Assembly (NCBI RefSeq): GCF_900086655.1
Contig: NZ_LT575476.1
Span: 1,964,503-2,028,502, forward strand
Direction of reading: 5' to 3'
DNA: 64,000 bases
DNA from: Paenibacillus tuaregi
GTDB taxonomy: Bacteria; Bacillota; Bacilli; Paenibacillales; Paenibacillaceae
Shown in pieces: positions 8,653 through 17,308 of the stretch. A model generated the notes under the pieces. That model ran no database searches, had not been told where the DNA came from, and worked only from the letters and a program-made list of their open reading frames with translations. Within the stretch, counting starts at the first letter, position 1, and each line of letters begins with the position of its first letter. The translations under genes and the position numbers were made by a program.

Positions 8653-8888
8653 GTTGGTTAAAAAGCACAGTTAAACTGCTAGAAATACCGCCCATTTCAT
8701 AGGTTAGCCGGTTCATTCGCGGCAAATTAGAATTATTAGGGGAACAGATTTCTGACGTACTGAACTGATCTGATCTGATTAAACCAACAAACTGCGAGCA
8801 GTAGAAACCTAAAGGACATTTTACCCTTATACTTTTACCCGTAAAATCGTTTATTTAACTTATAATTTTAAATAATGCGTTTTATTTA

Positions 8889-8917
8889 TTGAAATTAGTT
8901 TATATATGACGTATTAT
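8889..8917 (+). promoter_or_regulatory. Sigma-A promoter of the ccpN-like gene
   Basis: TTGAAA (8889-8894) and TATTAT (8912-8917) at exactly 17 bases. Transcription would begin near 8924, leaving a very short leader before AGGAGGAGG (8941-8949). Confidence 0.7.
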
Positions 8918-8966
8918 ATCTTCATTAAATGATCTCTAATAGGAGGAGGACTTCAACACCAACATA

Positions 8967-9626
8967 ATTGAAAAGCGAGGGATCTATATCGAACTGACAT
9001 CCCGTCAACTGGAAATTATTGATATTGTCAAGAAACACGCACCAATTACCGGGGAGCAGATCGCCGAAATGCTTAATTTAACCCGTCCGACGATTCGTTC
9101 CGACCTGTCGATCCTGGTGATGCTGGATTATATCGATGCAAAGCCAAAAGTCGGTTATTTCCTGGGAAAAAGGGGAGCCGCGGAACGCGAGAACAAAGTC
9201 CGCCTGCTGGATATGAAGGTAGGGGACCTGCATGGGGTCCCGGTTATTGTGCGTGAGACGACGACCATTCACGATGCGGTGGTAGCGTTGTTCCTGGAGA
9301 ATGTCGGGAACCTGATTGTAACCGATGAAGAAGGGAAGCTTGCGGGTATTGTCTCCCGTAAGGATCTGCTGAAAGTGACTTTGGGGAATGCGGCAGCATC
9401 CTCGATGCCTGTAAGCCTAATTATGACCAGACTTCCTCAAGTGGTGACGATTTCACCCGAGGATTCTGTTCTCGAAGCGGCACAGAAGATTATTTCCTAC
9501 CAAATTGACAGCCTGCCCGTCGTTGTTCCTGCACCGTCTGGTAAACCAGGCGAGTGGAACGTAGTCGGGCGAATAACCAAGACAAATATTATAAAAATGC
9601 TGCTGGATACAGTAGCAGAGGAATAG
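8967..9626 (+). CDS. ccpN: CcpN-like repressor (HTH plus two CBS domains), start codon abnormal
   Basis: The helix-turn-helix begins at about 8994 ('LTSRQLEIIDIVKKHAP', 'ITGEQIAEMLNLTRPTIRSD') and is followed by 'YIDAKPKVGYF' and two CBS domains, the architecture of CcpN, which represses gluconeogenic genes in B. subtilis. The adjacent yqfL gene is its usual partner. The frame is open from 8943, yet it has no ATG, GTG or TTG before the ATG at 9069, which lies inside the HTH. I give ATT 8967 as a nominal start; ATA 8964 and CTG 8994 are alternatives. With CTG the length (210 residues) matches CcpN (212). Either a rare start is used or a base is wrong or mutated. Confidence 0.8.
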   Translation: MEKRGIYIELTSRQLEIIDIVKKHAPITGEQIAEMLNLTRPTIRSDLSILVMLDYIDAKPKVGYFLGKRGAAERENKVRLLDMKVGDLHGVPVIVRETTTIHDAVVALFLENVGNLIVTDEEGKLAGIVSRKDLLKVTLGNAAASSMPVSLIMTRLPQVVTISPEDSVLEAAQKIISYQIDSLPVVVPAPSGKPGEWNVVGRITKTNIIKMLLDTVAEE

Positions 9627-9639
9627 TGGGAGGAATGGG

Positions 9640-10443
9640 ATGAATCATGCTGCGGCTCATTTCATAGCAATCTGTTCGGATTCGGTTGGGGAGACCGCTG
9701 AGGCGGTCGTACAGGCGACTCTCCGGCAGTTCGAACTGCCATCGGCAGAGATTAAGCGGTTCATGAATGTTCGTCATGAGGATGAACTCAGCCAGCTGAT
9801 GGAGGAGGTGGCGGCCAGAGGTGGTTTTGTGGTCTACACACTCGTACAGCCTGAACTGAGAGAGGTCATTAAAGAAGAGGCTGTTCGACTTAATGTACGT
9901 GCTGTAGATATCATGGGCCCAATGATGCAGGCGTTCATTGATACGTTTAACGATTCGCCTAAGCGGACTCCAGGGCTGCTGCACCGGGTGGATGAGGACT
10001 ATTTCCGCCGGGTGGAGGCGGTGGAATTCGCAGTGAAGAATGACGACGGCAAGGACGTCAGTGCGCTGCTGAAGGCGGATATCATTCTGCTTGGCGTATC
10101 GCGGATATCGAAGACTCCGCTGTCTATTTTTCTGGCCCATAAAGGGAAGAAGGTTGTTAATTACCCGGTAGTACCGGAAATGCTTCCGCCAGCTCAGCTG
10201 AAGGAGGTCACTACCGGTAAAATCTTCGGTTTAACGATAGAAGCCGAACACTTGGTGAAGATACGCGCAGAACGGCTTAAGGCCATGGGACTTCCGGATG
10301 GTGTGCGGTATGCCTCTCTTGAGAGAGTGGAGGAGGAATTGCAGTATGCGCAGTCCTTGTTCAATTCGCTGGGCTGCCCCGTTATTGATGTGACCGACAA
10401 GGCGATTGAGGAGACAGCGGGCTTGATTATGAAGTTTCTATAA
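9640..10443 (+). CDS. yqfL: Pyruvate, phosphate dikinase regulatory protein (PPDK/PEP-synthase regulator, DUF299)
   Basis: 267 residues. The N-terminal 'ICSDSVGETAEAV' and the nucleotide-binding 'GVSRISKTPLSIFLAHKGKKV' motif identify the bifunctional kinase/pyrophosphorylase family that switches PPDK or PEP synthase by phosphorylation of a threonine. It begins 13 bases after the ccpN-like gene with GGGAGG before the ATG, so the two form one operon as in B. subtilis (ccpN-yqfL). No PPDK gene is in this window; in B. subtilis YqfL acts on CcpN function. Confidence 0.93.
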   Translation: MNHAAAHFIAICSDSVGETAEAVVQATLRQFELPSAEIKRFMNVRHEDELSQLMEEVAARGGFVVYTLVQPELREVIKEEAVRLNVRAVDIMGPMMQAFIDTFNDSPKRTPGLLHRVDEDYFRRVEAVEFAVKNDDGKDVSALLKADIILLGVSRISKTPLSIFLAHKGKKVVNYPVVPEMLPPAQLKEVTTGKIFGLTIEAEHLVKIRAERLKAMGLPDGVRYASLERVEEELQYAQSLFNSLGCPVIDVTDKAIEETAGLIMKFL

Positions 10444-10471
10444 TTACTATAACTTGAGTGGAGGGAACAGT

Positions 10472-11446
10472 ATGGAACGTCATTTAGCTATGGAATTGGT
10501 ACGAATTACAGAATCCGCAGCACTAGAATCTGCAAGATGGACGGGCAGAGGGGATAAGAACAGCGCGGATGACGCGGCAACAAGAGCAATACGCAGCAAG
10601 TTCGATTCTGTGGCTCTGGACGGTACTGTTGTCATTGGCGAGGGCGAGATGGATGAGGCCCCTATGCTGTATATCGGAGAAAAAGTTGGCAATGGCCGAG
10701 GACCGCGGATGGACGTCGCTGTTGACCCGCTGGAGGGAACCGAGACCGTGGCGAACGGGCTTGATAACGCCATCTCGGTCATTGCTGCCGCACCGCAGGG
10801 AAATCTGCTGCACGCGCCGGACATCTACATGCAGAAGCTGGCTGTGGGTCCAAAGCTCGCGGGACAGCTCTCCCTGGACGATCCGATTGAGACCACACTA
10901 CATAAGGCTTCGCGGATTCTGGGAAGGTCTTTGCCGGAAATGACGGTATCCATTCTGAACCGGGAACGTCATCGTGACTTGATAGCGGCGCTTAGGCAGT
11001 CCGGGGTGCGGATTAAGCTGCTTAGCCATGGAGATGTGATGGGGGCGATCGAAACGGCCATGGACAATGAAGTGGATATGTATGTTGGCTCGGGCGGCGC
11101 ACCGGAAGGCGTCCTGGCGGCAGCGGCACTCAAATGCCTTGGTGGGGAGATGCAGGGGCGACTGCTGCCTGAACAAGAAGAGGATCATCTTCGCTGCAAA
11201 CGCATGGGAATGGATGATCCAGGGAAACTCTTAACCATGGAAGATATGGTTGGGAGCGGCAGCGTCATCTTTGTGGCTACGGGTGTGACTTCAGGAGACT
11301 TTCTGAACGGGGTGCGCTACCTTCCCGGGGATAAAGCTGAGACCCACTCTGTAGTTATGCATTCTGTTACTTCTACGATCAGCTATCTGCGGACAATCCA
11401 TCATGATCCAAAACAGATAAGTACGCTTCAGGCAGCCGTGATTTAA
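10472..11446 (+). CDS. glpX: Class II fructose-1,6-bisphosphatase
   Basis: 324 residues. 'MERHLAMELVRITESAAL', 'GEGEMDEAPML' and 'AVDPLEGT' are hallmarks of GlpX. It hydrolyses fructose-1,6-bisphosphate to fructose-6-phosphate for gluconeogenesis, using Mg2+ or Mn2+ bound by the acidic residues in GEMDEAP and DPLEGT. ATG 10472 is chosen over TTG 10454 because GTGGAGGGA lies just before it and family members begin MERxLA. Only 28 bases separate it from yqfL, so it may be read with ccpN-yqfL, a functionally sensible group. Confidence 0.95.
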   Translation: MERHLAMELVRITESAALESARWTGRGDKNSADDAATRAIRSKFDSVALDGTVVIGEGEMDEAPMLYIGEKVGNGRGPRMDVAVDPLEGTETVANGLDNAISVIAAAPQGNLLHAPDIYMQKLAVGPKLAGQLSLDDPIETTLHKASRILGRSLPEMTVSILNRERHRDLIAALRQSGVRIKLLSHGDVMGAIETAMDNEVDMYVGSGGAPEGVLAAAALKCLGGEMQGRLLPEQEEDHLRCKRMGMDDPGKLLTMEDMVGSGSVIFVATGVTSGDFLNGVRYLPGDKAETHSVVMHSVTSTISYLRTIHHDPKQISTLQAAVI

Positions 11447-11632
11447 AATTTAGATAATCGTCTTCACAGGTGGTTTATTGTCTCAGCCGGGTGCCATGAA
11501 TCATTCTAGGAAACTGCGGATTCTGCGAATTTGCTGTCAGTCACGTTTATTTCCATCAGCCCATTCATATAGTACAATATGAGTTGGAAGAAAACGTAAA
11601 AGTGCTACAGGGATAAGGAGATGATCAGGAAC

Positions 11633-12217
11633 ATGAAAACCGTATGTGTCTTTGCCGGCTCCAACCCGGGCGTCAAGCCTGAATATCGGACTCAGGCCAT
11701 TCAGTTGGGGAGTGTACTTGCAGACCGGGATATTCGGCTAGTGTACGGCGGTTCCCGGCTGGGTCTCATGGGAGAAGTGGCGAATGAGGTTCTGCTGCGT
11801 GGGGGTCATGTCATTGGAGTGATGCCGAGCGGGCTGTTCAGGGGAGAGATTGTCCATAGAGAGCTTTCCGAGCTGATTGAAGTAGAGAGCATGCATGAGC
11901 GGAAGGCGAAGATGGGCGAGACTGCTGACGGGTTCATAGCGCTGCCCGGGGGTCTTGGAACGTTCGAGGAACTGTTCGAGGTGCTGTGTTGGGCACAGAT
12001 TGGTATTCATGCCAAGCCTATAGGGCTCTTAAATATTAACGGTTATTACGATCCGCTTATTGAACTAATCAAACATAGTGTGAAGGAAGGCTTCTCGAAT
12101 GAGTCACATTTAAGTCTCATCCGGATTTCTGATGATCCTGAAGCGCTTCTGGACCAAATGAGCGAGTATCAGCCTCAGGAGCTGGGATCTAAGTGGACTC
12201 AATTGATTAGTGAATAA
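11633..12217 (+). CDS. LOG-family protein (TIGR00730, nucleoside-monophosphate phosphoribohydrolase type)
   Basis: 194 residues. 'CVFAGSNPG', '[12 protein letters not shown]' and the signature PGGLGTFEE (about 105-113) identify the Lonely-guy family; members cleave cytokinin riboside or other nucleotide 5'-monophosphates to base and ribose phosphate. The in-frame ATG at 11621 is less likely than 11633 because AAGGAGATGATC (11615-11626) is an almost full match to the anti-Shine-Dalgarno complement and sits 6 bases before 11633. Bacterial substrate uncertain. Confidence 0.9.
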   Translation: MKTVCVFAGSNPGVKPEYRTQAIQLGSVLADRDIRLVYGGSRLGLMGEVANEVLLRGGHVIGVMPSGLFRGEIVHRELSELIEVESMHERKAKMGETADGFIALPGGLGTFEELFEVLCWAQIGIHAKPIGLLNINGYYDPLIELIKHSVKEGFSNESHLSLIRISDDPEALLDQMSEYQPQELGSKWTQLISE

Positions 12218-12230
12218 GCTTTAAAATCAA

Positions 12231-12280
12231 ATTCAGCCTTCAGGTCTCTATCGGCCTGAAGGCTGAATCGCGTTTTCTTA
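12231..12280 (+). terminator. Terminator after the LOG gene
   Basis: Perfect 14-bp stem (12231-12244 with 12255-12268) followed by cgcgttttcttatttt. It also faces the opposite gene at 12286 and may act in both directions. Confidence 0.85.
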
Positions 12281-12285
12281 TTTTG

Positions 12286-12609
12286 TTATGCCAGAAGACT
12301 TATAACAAGCAGTTCGTACAGCACTAAAGGCAGAATCGTGTTGTTGTAATAAAAGCTTCCAGGTCCCCCTGGGAAGCCGAGAAACCGGTTATCCCCCGGC
12401 ACTGCAATGCTCAAATAAAGAAAAGTTTCATCGGTATTTACGATAATTCCTTCATGCGAGCTTCCGTCCATCATAACGACTTTTACGGGACGGTGCAGGT
12501 GAGAATGGCAAATCTGGCGAATGTTATCCTTCACATATTTCAATTGCTGAGCCATGCTCGGGTGAGCTTGATAGACCACTTGATTGTCTCTGCTTAGGTA
12601 TTGCGTCAT
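12286..12609 (-). CDS. Hypothetical protein with possible Sm-like segment
   Basis: 107 residues. The middle part 'RPVKVVMMDGSSHEGIIVNTDETFLYLSI' has the alternating pattern of a small beta-barrel (Sm-like), followed by a glycine/proline-rich piece and a hydrophobic C-terminus. AAGGAGGTCATTT lies before the ATG. The Sm-like reading is inference from pattern only; no family is named with confidence. Confidence 0.6.
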   Translation of the reverse strand: MTQYLSRDNQVVYQAHPSMAQQLKYVKDNIRQICHSHLHRPVKVVMMDGSSHEGIIVNTDETFLYLSIAVPGDNRFLGFPGGPGSFYYNNTILPLVLYELLVISLLA

Positions 12610-12686
12610 TTGTAAATGACCTCCTTATTTGTAGGCGTTTATCCATATTTCACTATATACAACCGCCTACAAGAAGGTTCCTTGGC

Positions 12687-13208
12687 TTACTGCTTTTCCA
12701 CCAGCGTCTGTGCAGGTATGGTGCTCACATGAGTATTCTTGGTGCGGCTGCGAAGGGAAGGCAGGATGAAGCGGTCAAATCCGATCTTGGCCGCATTGGC
12801 GCCGGCCACCAGAATGAGCACTTCCAGAATCAGCATCTGCGCGTTGGTGCTGACCGTTCCGGAGAAGAGATAGGCCGTATTCATAACCGCACCCATCAAT
12901 GCCGCGAAGGTAGTAAAAGTGCCTAGAATCAAACCCAGACCGACAAGGAATTCACCGAAGGGCACCAGAATGTTTATAAAGCCTACACCTGGAAGAGCTC
13001 CATGCTGAAGAAAGGCCGACCACCATCCCTGAACCGCTGGATGCTCACCGGTGCTTTTACTGATAGCCCCTTTCAAAAATCCAGATGCGTCAAAACCTCC
13101 GCTAATCTTGCCGTAACCTGCCGTCACCCACTGATAACCGAGATAAATGCGAATTATGGTGAGACACCACATAGCGGCCGCATTGGACCTGAGCCATTCA
13201 ATAAACAT
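12687..13208 (-). CDS. DoxX-family membrane protein
   Basis: 173 residues with four hydrophobic segments and the DoxX pattern 'RIYLGYQWVTAGYGKI' near the N-terminus and 'VPFGEFLVGLGLILGTFT' in the middle. DoxX-like proteins act in thiosulfate/quinone or redox reactions at the membrane; the role here is unknown. AAGGAGGAAATTA precedes the ATG. It is a single gene with a 260-base gap upstream. Confidence 0.88.
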   Translation of the reverse strand: MFIEWLRSNAAAMWCLTIIRIYLGYQWVTAGYGKISGGFDASGFLKGAISKSTGEHPAVQGWWSAFLQHGALPGVGFINILVPFGEFLVGLGLILGTFTTFAALMGAVMNTAYLFSGTVSTNAQMLILEVLILVAGANAAKIGFDRFILPSLRSRTKNTHVSTIPAQTLVEKQ

Positions 13209-13413
13209 TAATTTCCTCCTTCATCGAATTTAAATGTTGTTGTTTCCCATTGTTACACTTGGCGGTTTTATCAATCCTCTCTAAGCTTATTGGATTAGGG
13301 TATGAACTCATTATAGATGGTAATTTTTATCAAATATATAAGATATAAGTATCAGTTATGGGACCTGCAGACTTATTAATTATTGATATAACTTCTCGTT
13401 CTTTGGGAGCAAT

Positions 13414-13440
13414 GTTTTACTTAAAAAGACTGTGGGGTAA
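13414..13440 (+). promoter_or_regulatory. Possible sigma-B promoter before the YflT-type gene
   Basis: GTTTTA (13414-13419) and GGGTAA (13435-13440) with 15-base spacing resemble the stress sigma factor consensus GTTTAA-N12-14-GGGTAT. It lies 32 bases before the start codon of a predicted general stress protein. No sigma-B gene is visible in the window. Confidence 0.4.
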
Positions 13441-13471
13441 TACTCTGTAAGTAACCGGGGAGGTAGCGAAA

Positions 13472-13942
13472 ATGGCAAAATTGCTAATAGGAATATTCTC
13501 GACCACACAGGATGCTTCCATCGTCATCGACGAATTGTATAAAACGGGATACTCCGATAAAGAGGTATCCGTACTGTCCCGAAAGCTTAAGCAAATGAAT
13601 AAAATAAGCGAGAGTACGGGGATAGGGAAGCCGATGACCGGCAACGCGGGCAACAGCGTATTTGGCATGCTAAAGAATATGGTTGCCAACATTGAGGATG
13701 ATCCTAAAGAGGTTGTGGCAGCAGGGCCTGCAGCGCGGAAGATGGCTGGGACCGAGATTGGAAAAGGGACAGATGATTTCATCGTGCCTCTGATGAGCGC
13801 GGGAGTTCCCAAGGAGGATGCACAGCAGTATGAAGCCCATCTGCTTAAAGGACATGTTCTTGTTATGGTGGAGTGCGAGCCGCATGAAGCGGACAGGGTT
13901 GCTAATATTTTTAAAGCTCATCATGTGGTAGAAATCGAGTAG
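13472..13942 (+). CDS. General stress protein with YflT/GSP17M-like domain
   Basis: 156 residues. The first 50 residues ('LLIGIFSTTQDASIVIDELYKTGYSDKEVSVLSR') match the opening of the YflT/GSP17M domain, a small ferredoxin-like fold in heat- and salt-induced proteins; the C-terminus 'GVPKEDAQQYEAHLLKGHVLVMVE' repeats the pattern of these stress proteins. GGGGAGG lies ahead of the ATG. A sigma-B-like promoter just upstream supports stress induction. Molecular function unknown. Confidence 0.78.
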   Translation: MAKLLIGIFSTTQDASIVIDELYKTGYSDKEVSVLSRKLKQMNKISESTGIGKPMTGNAGNSVFGMLKNMVANIEDDPKEVVAAGPAARKMAGTEIGKGTDDFIVPLMSAGVPKEDAQQYEAHLLKGHVLVMVECEPHEADRVANIFKAHHVVEIE

Positions 13943-14029
13943 AAATGGTAGATTTATAGAAGTCTAGCATCCTAGACTTAAATCTCGGGCAGAAGCATTC
14001 TATTTATACTTTATTACAGGAGTTGTCAG

Positions 14030-14989
14030 ATGAAACAAGTTAAGGCGTTTGTTGACGGGGAAGAGATCATAGGCTTCTATTTGCTCAAATCAGCTAGTAT
14101 CAAACAAACCAACGGGACGGTCCCCAAGGATTACCTTGATCTGATCTTGGCTGATCCCACAGGTGAGATTACCGCGAAGCTGTGGGATGCTTCAGTGACA
14201 GACAAAGAGACATTTTTTGCCCCTATGCTGGTTAAGGTGAAGGGTCTTGTACATACGTACAGGGATAAGCTGCAGTTCAAGGTTATGCAAATGCGTCCGG
14301 CCGCGCCGGATGACGGGCATCATATTACCGATTTTATCCGTTCAGCGCCCGTTCCTCCGAATGATCTGCTCTATACGATCACCTGTGCCGCAGCCAGTAT
14401 TCAGGATGAAGAACTGCGCTCTATTGTGGATCATTGCATCCGCAAAGTAGGGGATAAGCTGCTTCATTATCCCGCGGCGAAGGGAATGCACCACAATTTC
14501 TATGCCGGGCTTGCTTATCATATGGTCCGCATGCTAGAGCTGGCGGAATTTCTCGTTGTTCAGCGTCCGTTCCTAAACCGGGATCTGCTGATTGCAGGGA
14601 TTATCCTCCACGACATTGCCAAGACAGAGGAACTCACGGCAGAGCTTGGCATTGTCTCGGAGTACAGCTTTACGGGCAAGCTGATCGGACATATTTCCCT
14701 CGCCGTGAACTGGATCATTGAAGCTGCGCTCTTGAAAGGAATGGACACGGGCTCTGAGAAGCTGGTGATGCTGCAGCATTTAATTCTATCCCATCATAAT
14801 CTCGGGGAGTGGGGAAGCCCTGTGCAGCCGCAGCTGCCTGAAGCGATTGCGCTCCATCTGATTGACCAGCTTGATGCCAAGATGCAGGCTGCTGAGGATG
14901 CGCTGGATACGATGGCTGAGGCGGGAGGTTGGACCCCTCCGATCAGGGCCCTGGAGAATAAGCCACTATACCGTCGCAAGGACAGCTAA
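14030..14989 (+). CDS. yhaM: YhaM-type 3'-5' exoribonuclease (OB fold plus HD domain)
   Basis: 319 residues, close to B. subtilis YhaM (314). An N-terminal OB-fold (about 1-100, 'YLDLILADPTGEITAKLWD') is followed by an HD metal-binding domain with 'HHNFYAGLAYHMVRM' and 'IILHDIAKTEEL' and 'LILSHH'. YhaM degrades single-stranded RNA and DNA from the 3' end with Mn2+. CAGGAG stands before the ATG. It is followed by a strong terminator and is a single gene here. Confidence 0.93.
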   Translation: MKQVKAFVDGEEIIGFYLLKSASIKQTNGTVPKDYLDLILADPTGEITAKLWDASVTDKETFFAPMLVKVKGLVHTYRDKLQFKVMQMRPAAPDDGHHITDFIRSAPVPPNDLLYTITCAAASIQDEELRSIVDHCIRKVGDKLLHYPAAKGMHHNFYAGLAYHMVRMLELAEFLVVQRPFLNRDLLIAGIILHDIAKTEELTAELGIVSEYSFTGKLIGHISLAVNWIIEAALLKGMDTGSEKLVMLQHLILSHHNLGEWGSPVQPQLPEAIALHLIDQLDAKMQAAEDALDTMAEAGGWTPPIRALENKPLYRRKDS

Positions 14990-15050
14990 CTATGGAGGCT
15001 CTCGCTTGCCGATAATCTTCTGAAGAGCATGGAGTAGGCGAAAATAGTAA

Positions 15051-15090
15051 AGCGCCAGTCCAGGGGGGATCCTTGGACTGGCGCTTTTAG
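15051..15090 (+). terminator. Terminator of yhaM
   Basis: Stem agcgccagtcca (15051-15062) with tggactggcgct (15074-15085), followed by tttt and further T-rich sequence. Nearly the same stem sequence recurs in the acsA terminator at 44405. Confidence 0.88.
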
Positions 15091-15178
15091 CTTGCTTTTT
15101 TGCAAAAGCCGTTCACTCTGCTTCAAGATTACTTTCTTATGAGACGACCTCTTGTTTTATGTGTGCGCCTTCATAAAT

Positions 15179-15370
15179 CTACACGAGCTGTGTATCGTCG
15201 TTGTTGTCGTTGGTTTTCTTTCTGCTTGGGGACTTGTCTGAATTTCCCTCCAGATTATCCATAATGGCACCAACCACATCCTCAAGACCGTCTGTGGGGG
15301 CTGGCCGGTTTGGATCGACGTCAGGCACTTCGTCAAAACCTGGCTTTCGGTTCTCATTCGTCTGGTTCAT
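15179..15370 (-). CDS. Small acidic hydrophilic protein, unknown
   Basis: 63 residues, rich in Asp, Asn and Pro ('FDEVPDVDPNRPAPTDG'), with no hydrophobic segment, so probably soluble and partly disordered. AAGGAGATGACAC precedes the ATG at 15370; an in-frame ATG at 15382 overlaps that site and is less likely. It lies alone between yhaM and the HD-GYP gene. I recognise no family. Confidence 0.6.
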   Translation of the reverse strand: MNQTNENRKPGFDEVPDVDPNRPAPTDGLEDVVGAIMDNLEGNSDKSPSRKKTNDNNDDTQLV

Positions 15371-15469
15371 GACCCGTGTCATCTCCTTCCTATAGATTCC
15401 CTTATAGAATCTTCCGGATACAACCGGTATATGTAAGGATAACCCGATCATCTAGAATTGAATCGTCTT

Positions 15470-16606
15470 TTAACGCAGGTTCACATCGGAATAGCTTGAC
15501 CGAATCTGGAGGATGGCCGGAAGTTGGTCCATGAACACATCAACCACGCGGGGATCGAAATGTTTGCCGCGTTCAGACTCGATATACTTAAGAATATCCT
15601 CAAGTGGCCAAGCCTCCTTGTAAATCCGGTGGCTGCCCAGCGCATCGAACACGTCTGCTATTGCAGTAATTCGCCCATAAATGTGGATCTGTTCCCCCTG
15701 AAGACCTCTAGGATAACCGGTACCATCCCACTTCTCATGGTGCTGGTAGGCCACAATAGCCGCCGCCTGCAGAATAGGGCGGGAAGACTTCCGGAGCAGG
15801 TTGTAGCCAATCTCAGCGTGCGTCTTCATAATCTCATACTCTTCTTCAGTCAGCTTGCCAGGATTGTTGAGAATATCATCGGGAATGGCAACCTTGCCGA
15901 TATCATGCATAGGAGAAGCCATACGCAGTATTTCAGAATCATGAAAAGATAGGCCAAGCCCGCGGGCAATGACGCTGGAATACTCGGCCACACGCTTAAC
16001 GTGATTTCCGGTTTCTTTGGAACGGCTTTCTCCAATTTCGCCCATCGTAAATATAATTTCTTTCTGCGTTTCCTCAATTTCGTGGCTCAACAGCGCAGAC
16101 TCAAGACATTTACCTGAATAAGAAGCTGCGAGGGTCAGATATTCTAAATCCTGCTTGGTGAAAGCTCCGTCATTAGAGTTTTTGTTGACCGCCTGGAAGC
16201 AGCCCATGATCTTCCCGTCATTGCTGCGAAACGGTATAACGATCAACGCTTTGGTTGTGTAACCGGTTAACAGATCGGTACGCAGCGCCCCTGTTGAGAG
16301 TACCTCCTTATACTGTTCATTTGTGTAGGCATCGTTAATGAAAACCGACTCGCCTGTGGAGATAGAATGGCCGACTAATCCGGCATTCAGGGGGATTCTC
16401 AATTCACCGACTTCATGGGCCACCCGGGTCCATAACTCTTCATGAACGCGGTCAATCAGCCAGACTGTACAGCGGTCCGCATCAATCATGTCCCGGCCCA
16501 TATCGGCCATGAGAGTGAGCACCGTATCCAAGTTGCGCTCATTGGTAATTCTGGTTGTATATTCAAAGATGATCTTAAGCAGATGTTCAGGTTTCATATT
16601 CACCAT
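15470..16606 (-). CDS. GAF and HD-GYP domain protein, probable c-di-GMP phosphodiesterase
   Basis: 378 residues. A GAF sensor domain (about 20-170) precedes an HD-GYP domain (about 190-370). The metal-binding HD is at 234-235 (MHDIGKVAIPD) and the motif HHEKWDGTGYP at 289-299 carries the GYP triplet, so it should hydrolyse c-di-GMP. Start choice among ATG 16606, GTG 16603 and ATG 16597 is uncertain; GAGGAGAT lies closest to the GTG. It stands back to front with a MarR gene and a terminator. A GGDEF synthase is encoded at 49277. Confidence 0.9.
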   Translation of the reverse strand: MVNMKPEHLLKIIFEYTTRITNERNLDTVLTLMADMGRDMIDADRCTVWLIDRVHEELWTRVAHEVGELRIPLNAGLVGHSISTGESVFINDAYTNEQYKEVLSTGALRTDLLTGYTTKALIVIPFRSNDGKIMGCFQAVNKNSNDGAFTKQDLEYLTLAASYSGKCLESALLSHEIEETQKEIIFTMGEIGESRSKETGNHVKRVAEYSSVIARGLGLSFHDSEILRMASPMHDIGKVAIPDDILNNPGKLTEEEYEIMKTHAEIGYNLLRKSSRPILQAAAIVAYQHHEKWDGTGYPRGLQGEQIHIYGRITAIADVFDALGSHRIYKEAWPLEDILKYIESERGKHFDPRVVDVFMDQLPAILQIRSSYSDVNLR

Positions 16607-16677
16607 ATCTCCTCTGTATTTCTCTACTTAAGTACATTTCCCCGCCCAAGTGGGAAGTTCCTCCTAAAATCACAAAA

Positions 16678-16700
16678 AAAGCCCCTTTATCAGGGGCTTT
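16678..16700 (-). terminator. Terminator of the marR gene
   Basis: Stem aaagcccct (16678-16686) with aggggcttt (16692-16700). Read on the minus strand, seven T residues follow the stem. Confidence 0.85.
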
Positions 16701-16710
16701 GGTTGGATTT

Positions 16711-17181
16711 TTATTTAGGTCCTTCGGTCAGTCTTTCTTCAATCCGCTGTTCGATCTTCTTAAGAATGCCCATAAATTCGGTCCGTTCCTCAGACGATAG
16801 GACCCCGAGCAGATCGGCCGCATAGTAATTGCGAAAATCAATAATTTTCTTAGCCAGGCATTTTCCTTCCTCGCTAAGGGATAACCACACAATCCTGCGG
16901 TCGTCGTTGCTTCTTACCCGGATAACATAACCCTCGGATTCGAGCTGGTTCAGCATAATAGTAGTAGCCCCCGAGGAAAGGTTAAGCTGTCTTGAAATAT
17001 TAACCACCATAGACCGCTCTTCACGGTAAATAATCATCAGCATGCGCGCCTTGGTATTATTGAGCCGGTCATCTCTTTTCTTATATTGCTGGTCGTACAG
17101 CTTGTTCCTATAGCGGTATAAGGTCTCCATGAAATGTTCCATTGTCTCCACTTCTTTAATAACCATCTTGCCGGATTCCAT
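16711..17181 (-). CDS. MarR-family transcriptional regulator
   Basis: 156 residues with a winged helix: 'VVNISRQLNLSSGATTIMLNQLESEGYVIRVRSNDDRRIVWLSLSEEG' includes the recognition helix and the DxRR wing typical of MarR. It is divergent from an HlyD-MFS efflux operon, with a perfect palindrome between them, so it very likely represses itself and the efflux genes until a toxic ligand binds. Internal ATGs near 17166 and 17139 are possible starts, as the ribosome binding site of the first is weak. Confidence 0.92.
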   Translation of the reverse strand: MESGKMVIKEVETMEHFMETLYRYRNKLYDQQYKKRDDRLNNTKARMLMIIYREERSMVVNISRQLNLSSGATTIMLNQLESEGYVIRVRSNDDRRIVWLSLSEEGKCLAKKIIDFRNYYAADLLGVLSSEERTEFMGILKKIEQRIEERLTEGPK

Positions 17182-17279
17182 ATTCTTGATTGCCCCCTGT
17201 CAAACTGCCTACCTTCTATACGTAACAGCTTATGCAATGTTTCATGATTTTTTTGAAAATAAGGATTGTGCATTCACTC

Positions 17280-17308
17280 ATTCTATGCTAAAGTATCTTT
17301 ATTTCCAA
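17280..17308 (-). promoter_or_regulatory. Promoter of marR
   Basis: On the minus strand TTGGAA (17308-17303) and TAGAAT (17285-17280) are spaced by 17 bases. The palindromic operator begins right at its -35 element. Confidence 0.6.

Larger units (their letters stand above)
8507..8963. other. 457-base gap upstream of the ccpN-like gene
   Basis: The first half contains an isolated terminator hairpin (8630-8652) and the last 100 bases contain a clear promoter and ribosome binding site for ccpN. The middle (about 8655-8880) is AT-rich, without a recognisable gene. Confidence 0.5.
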
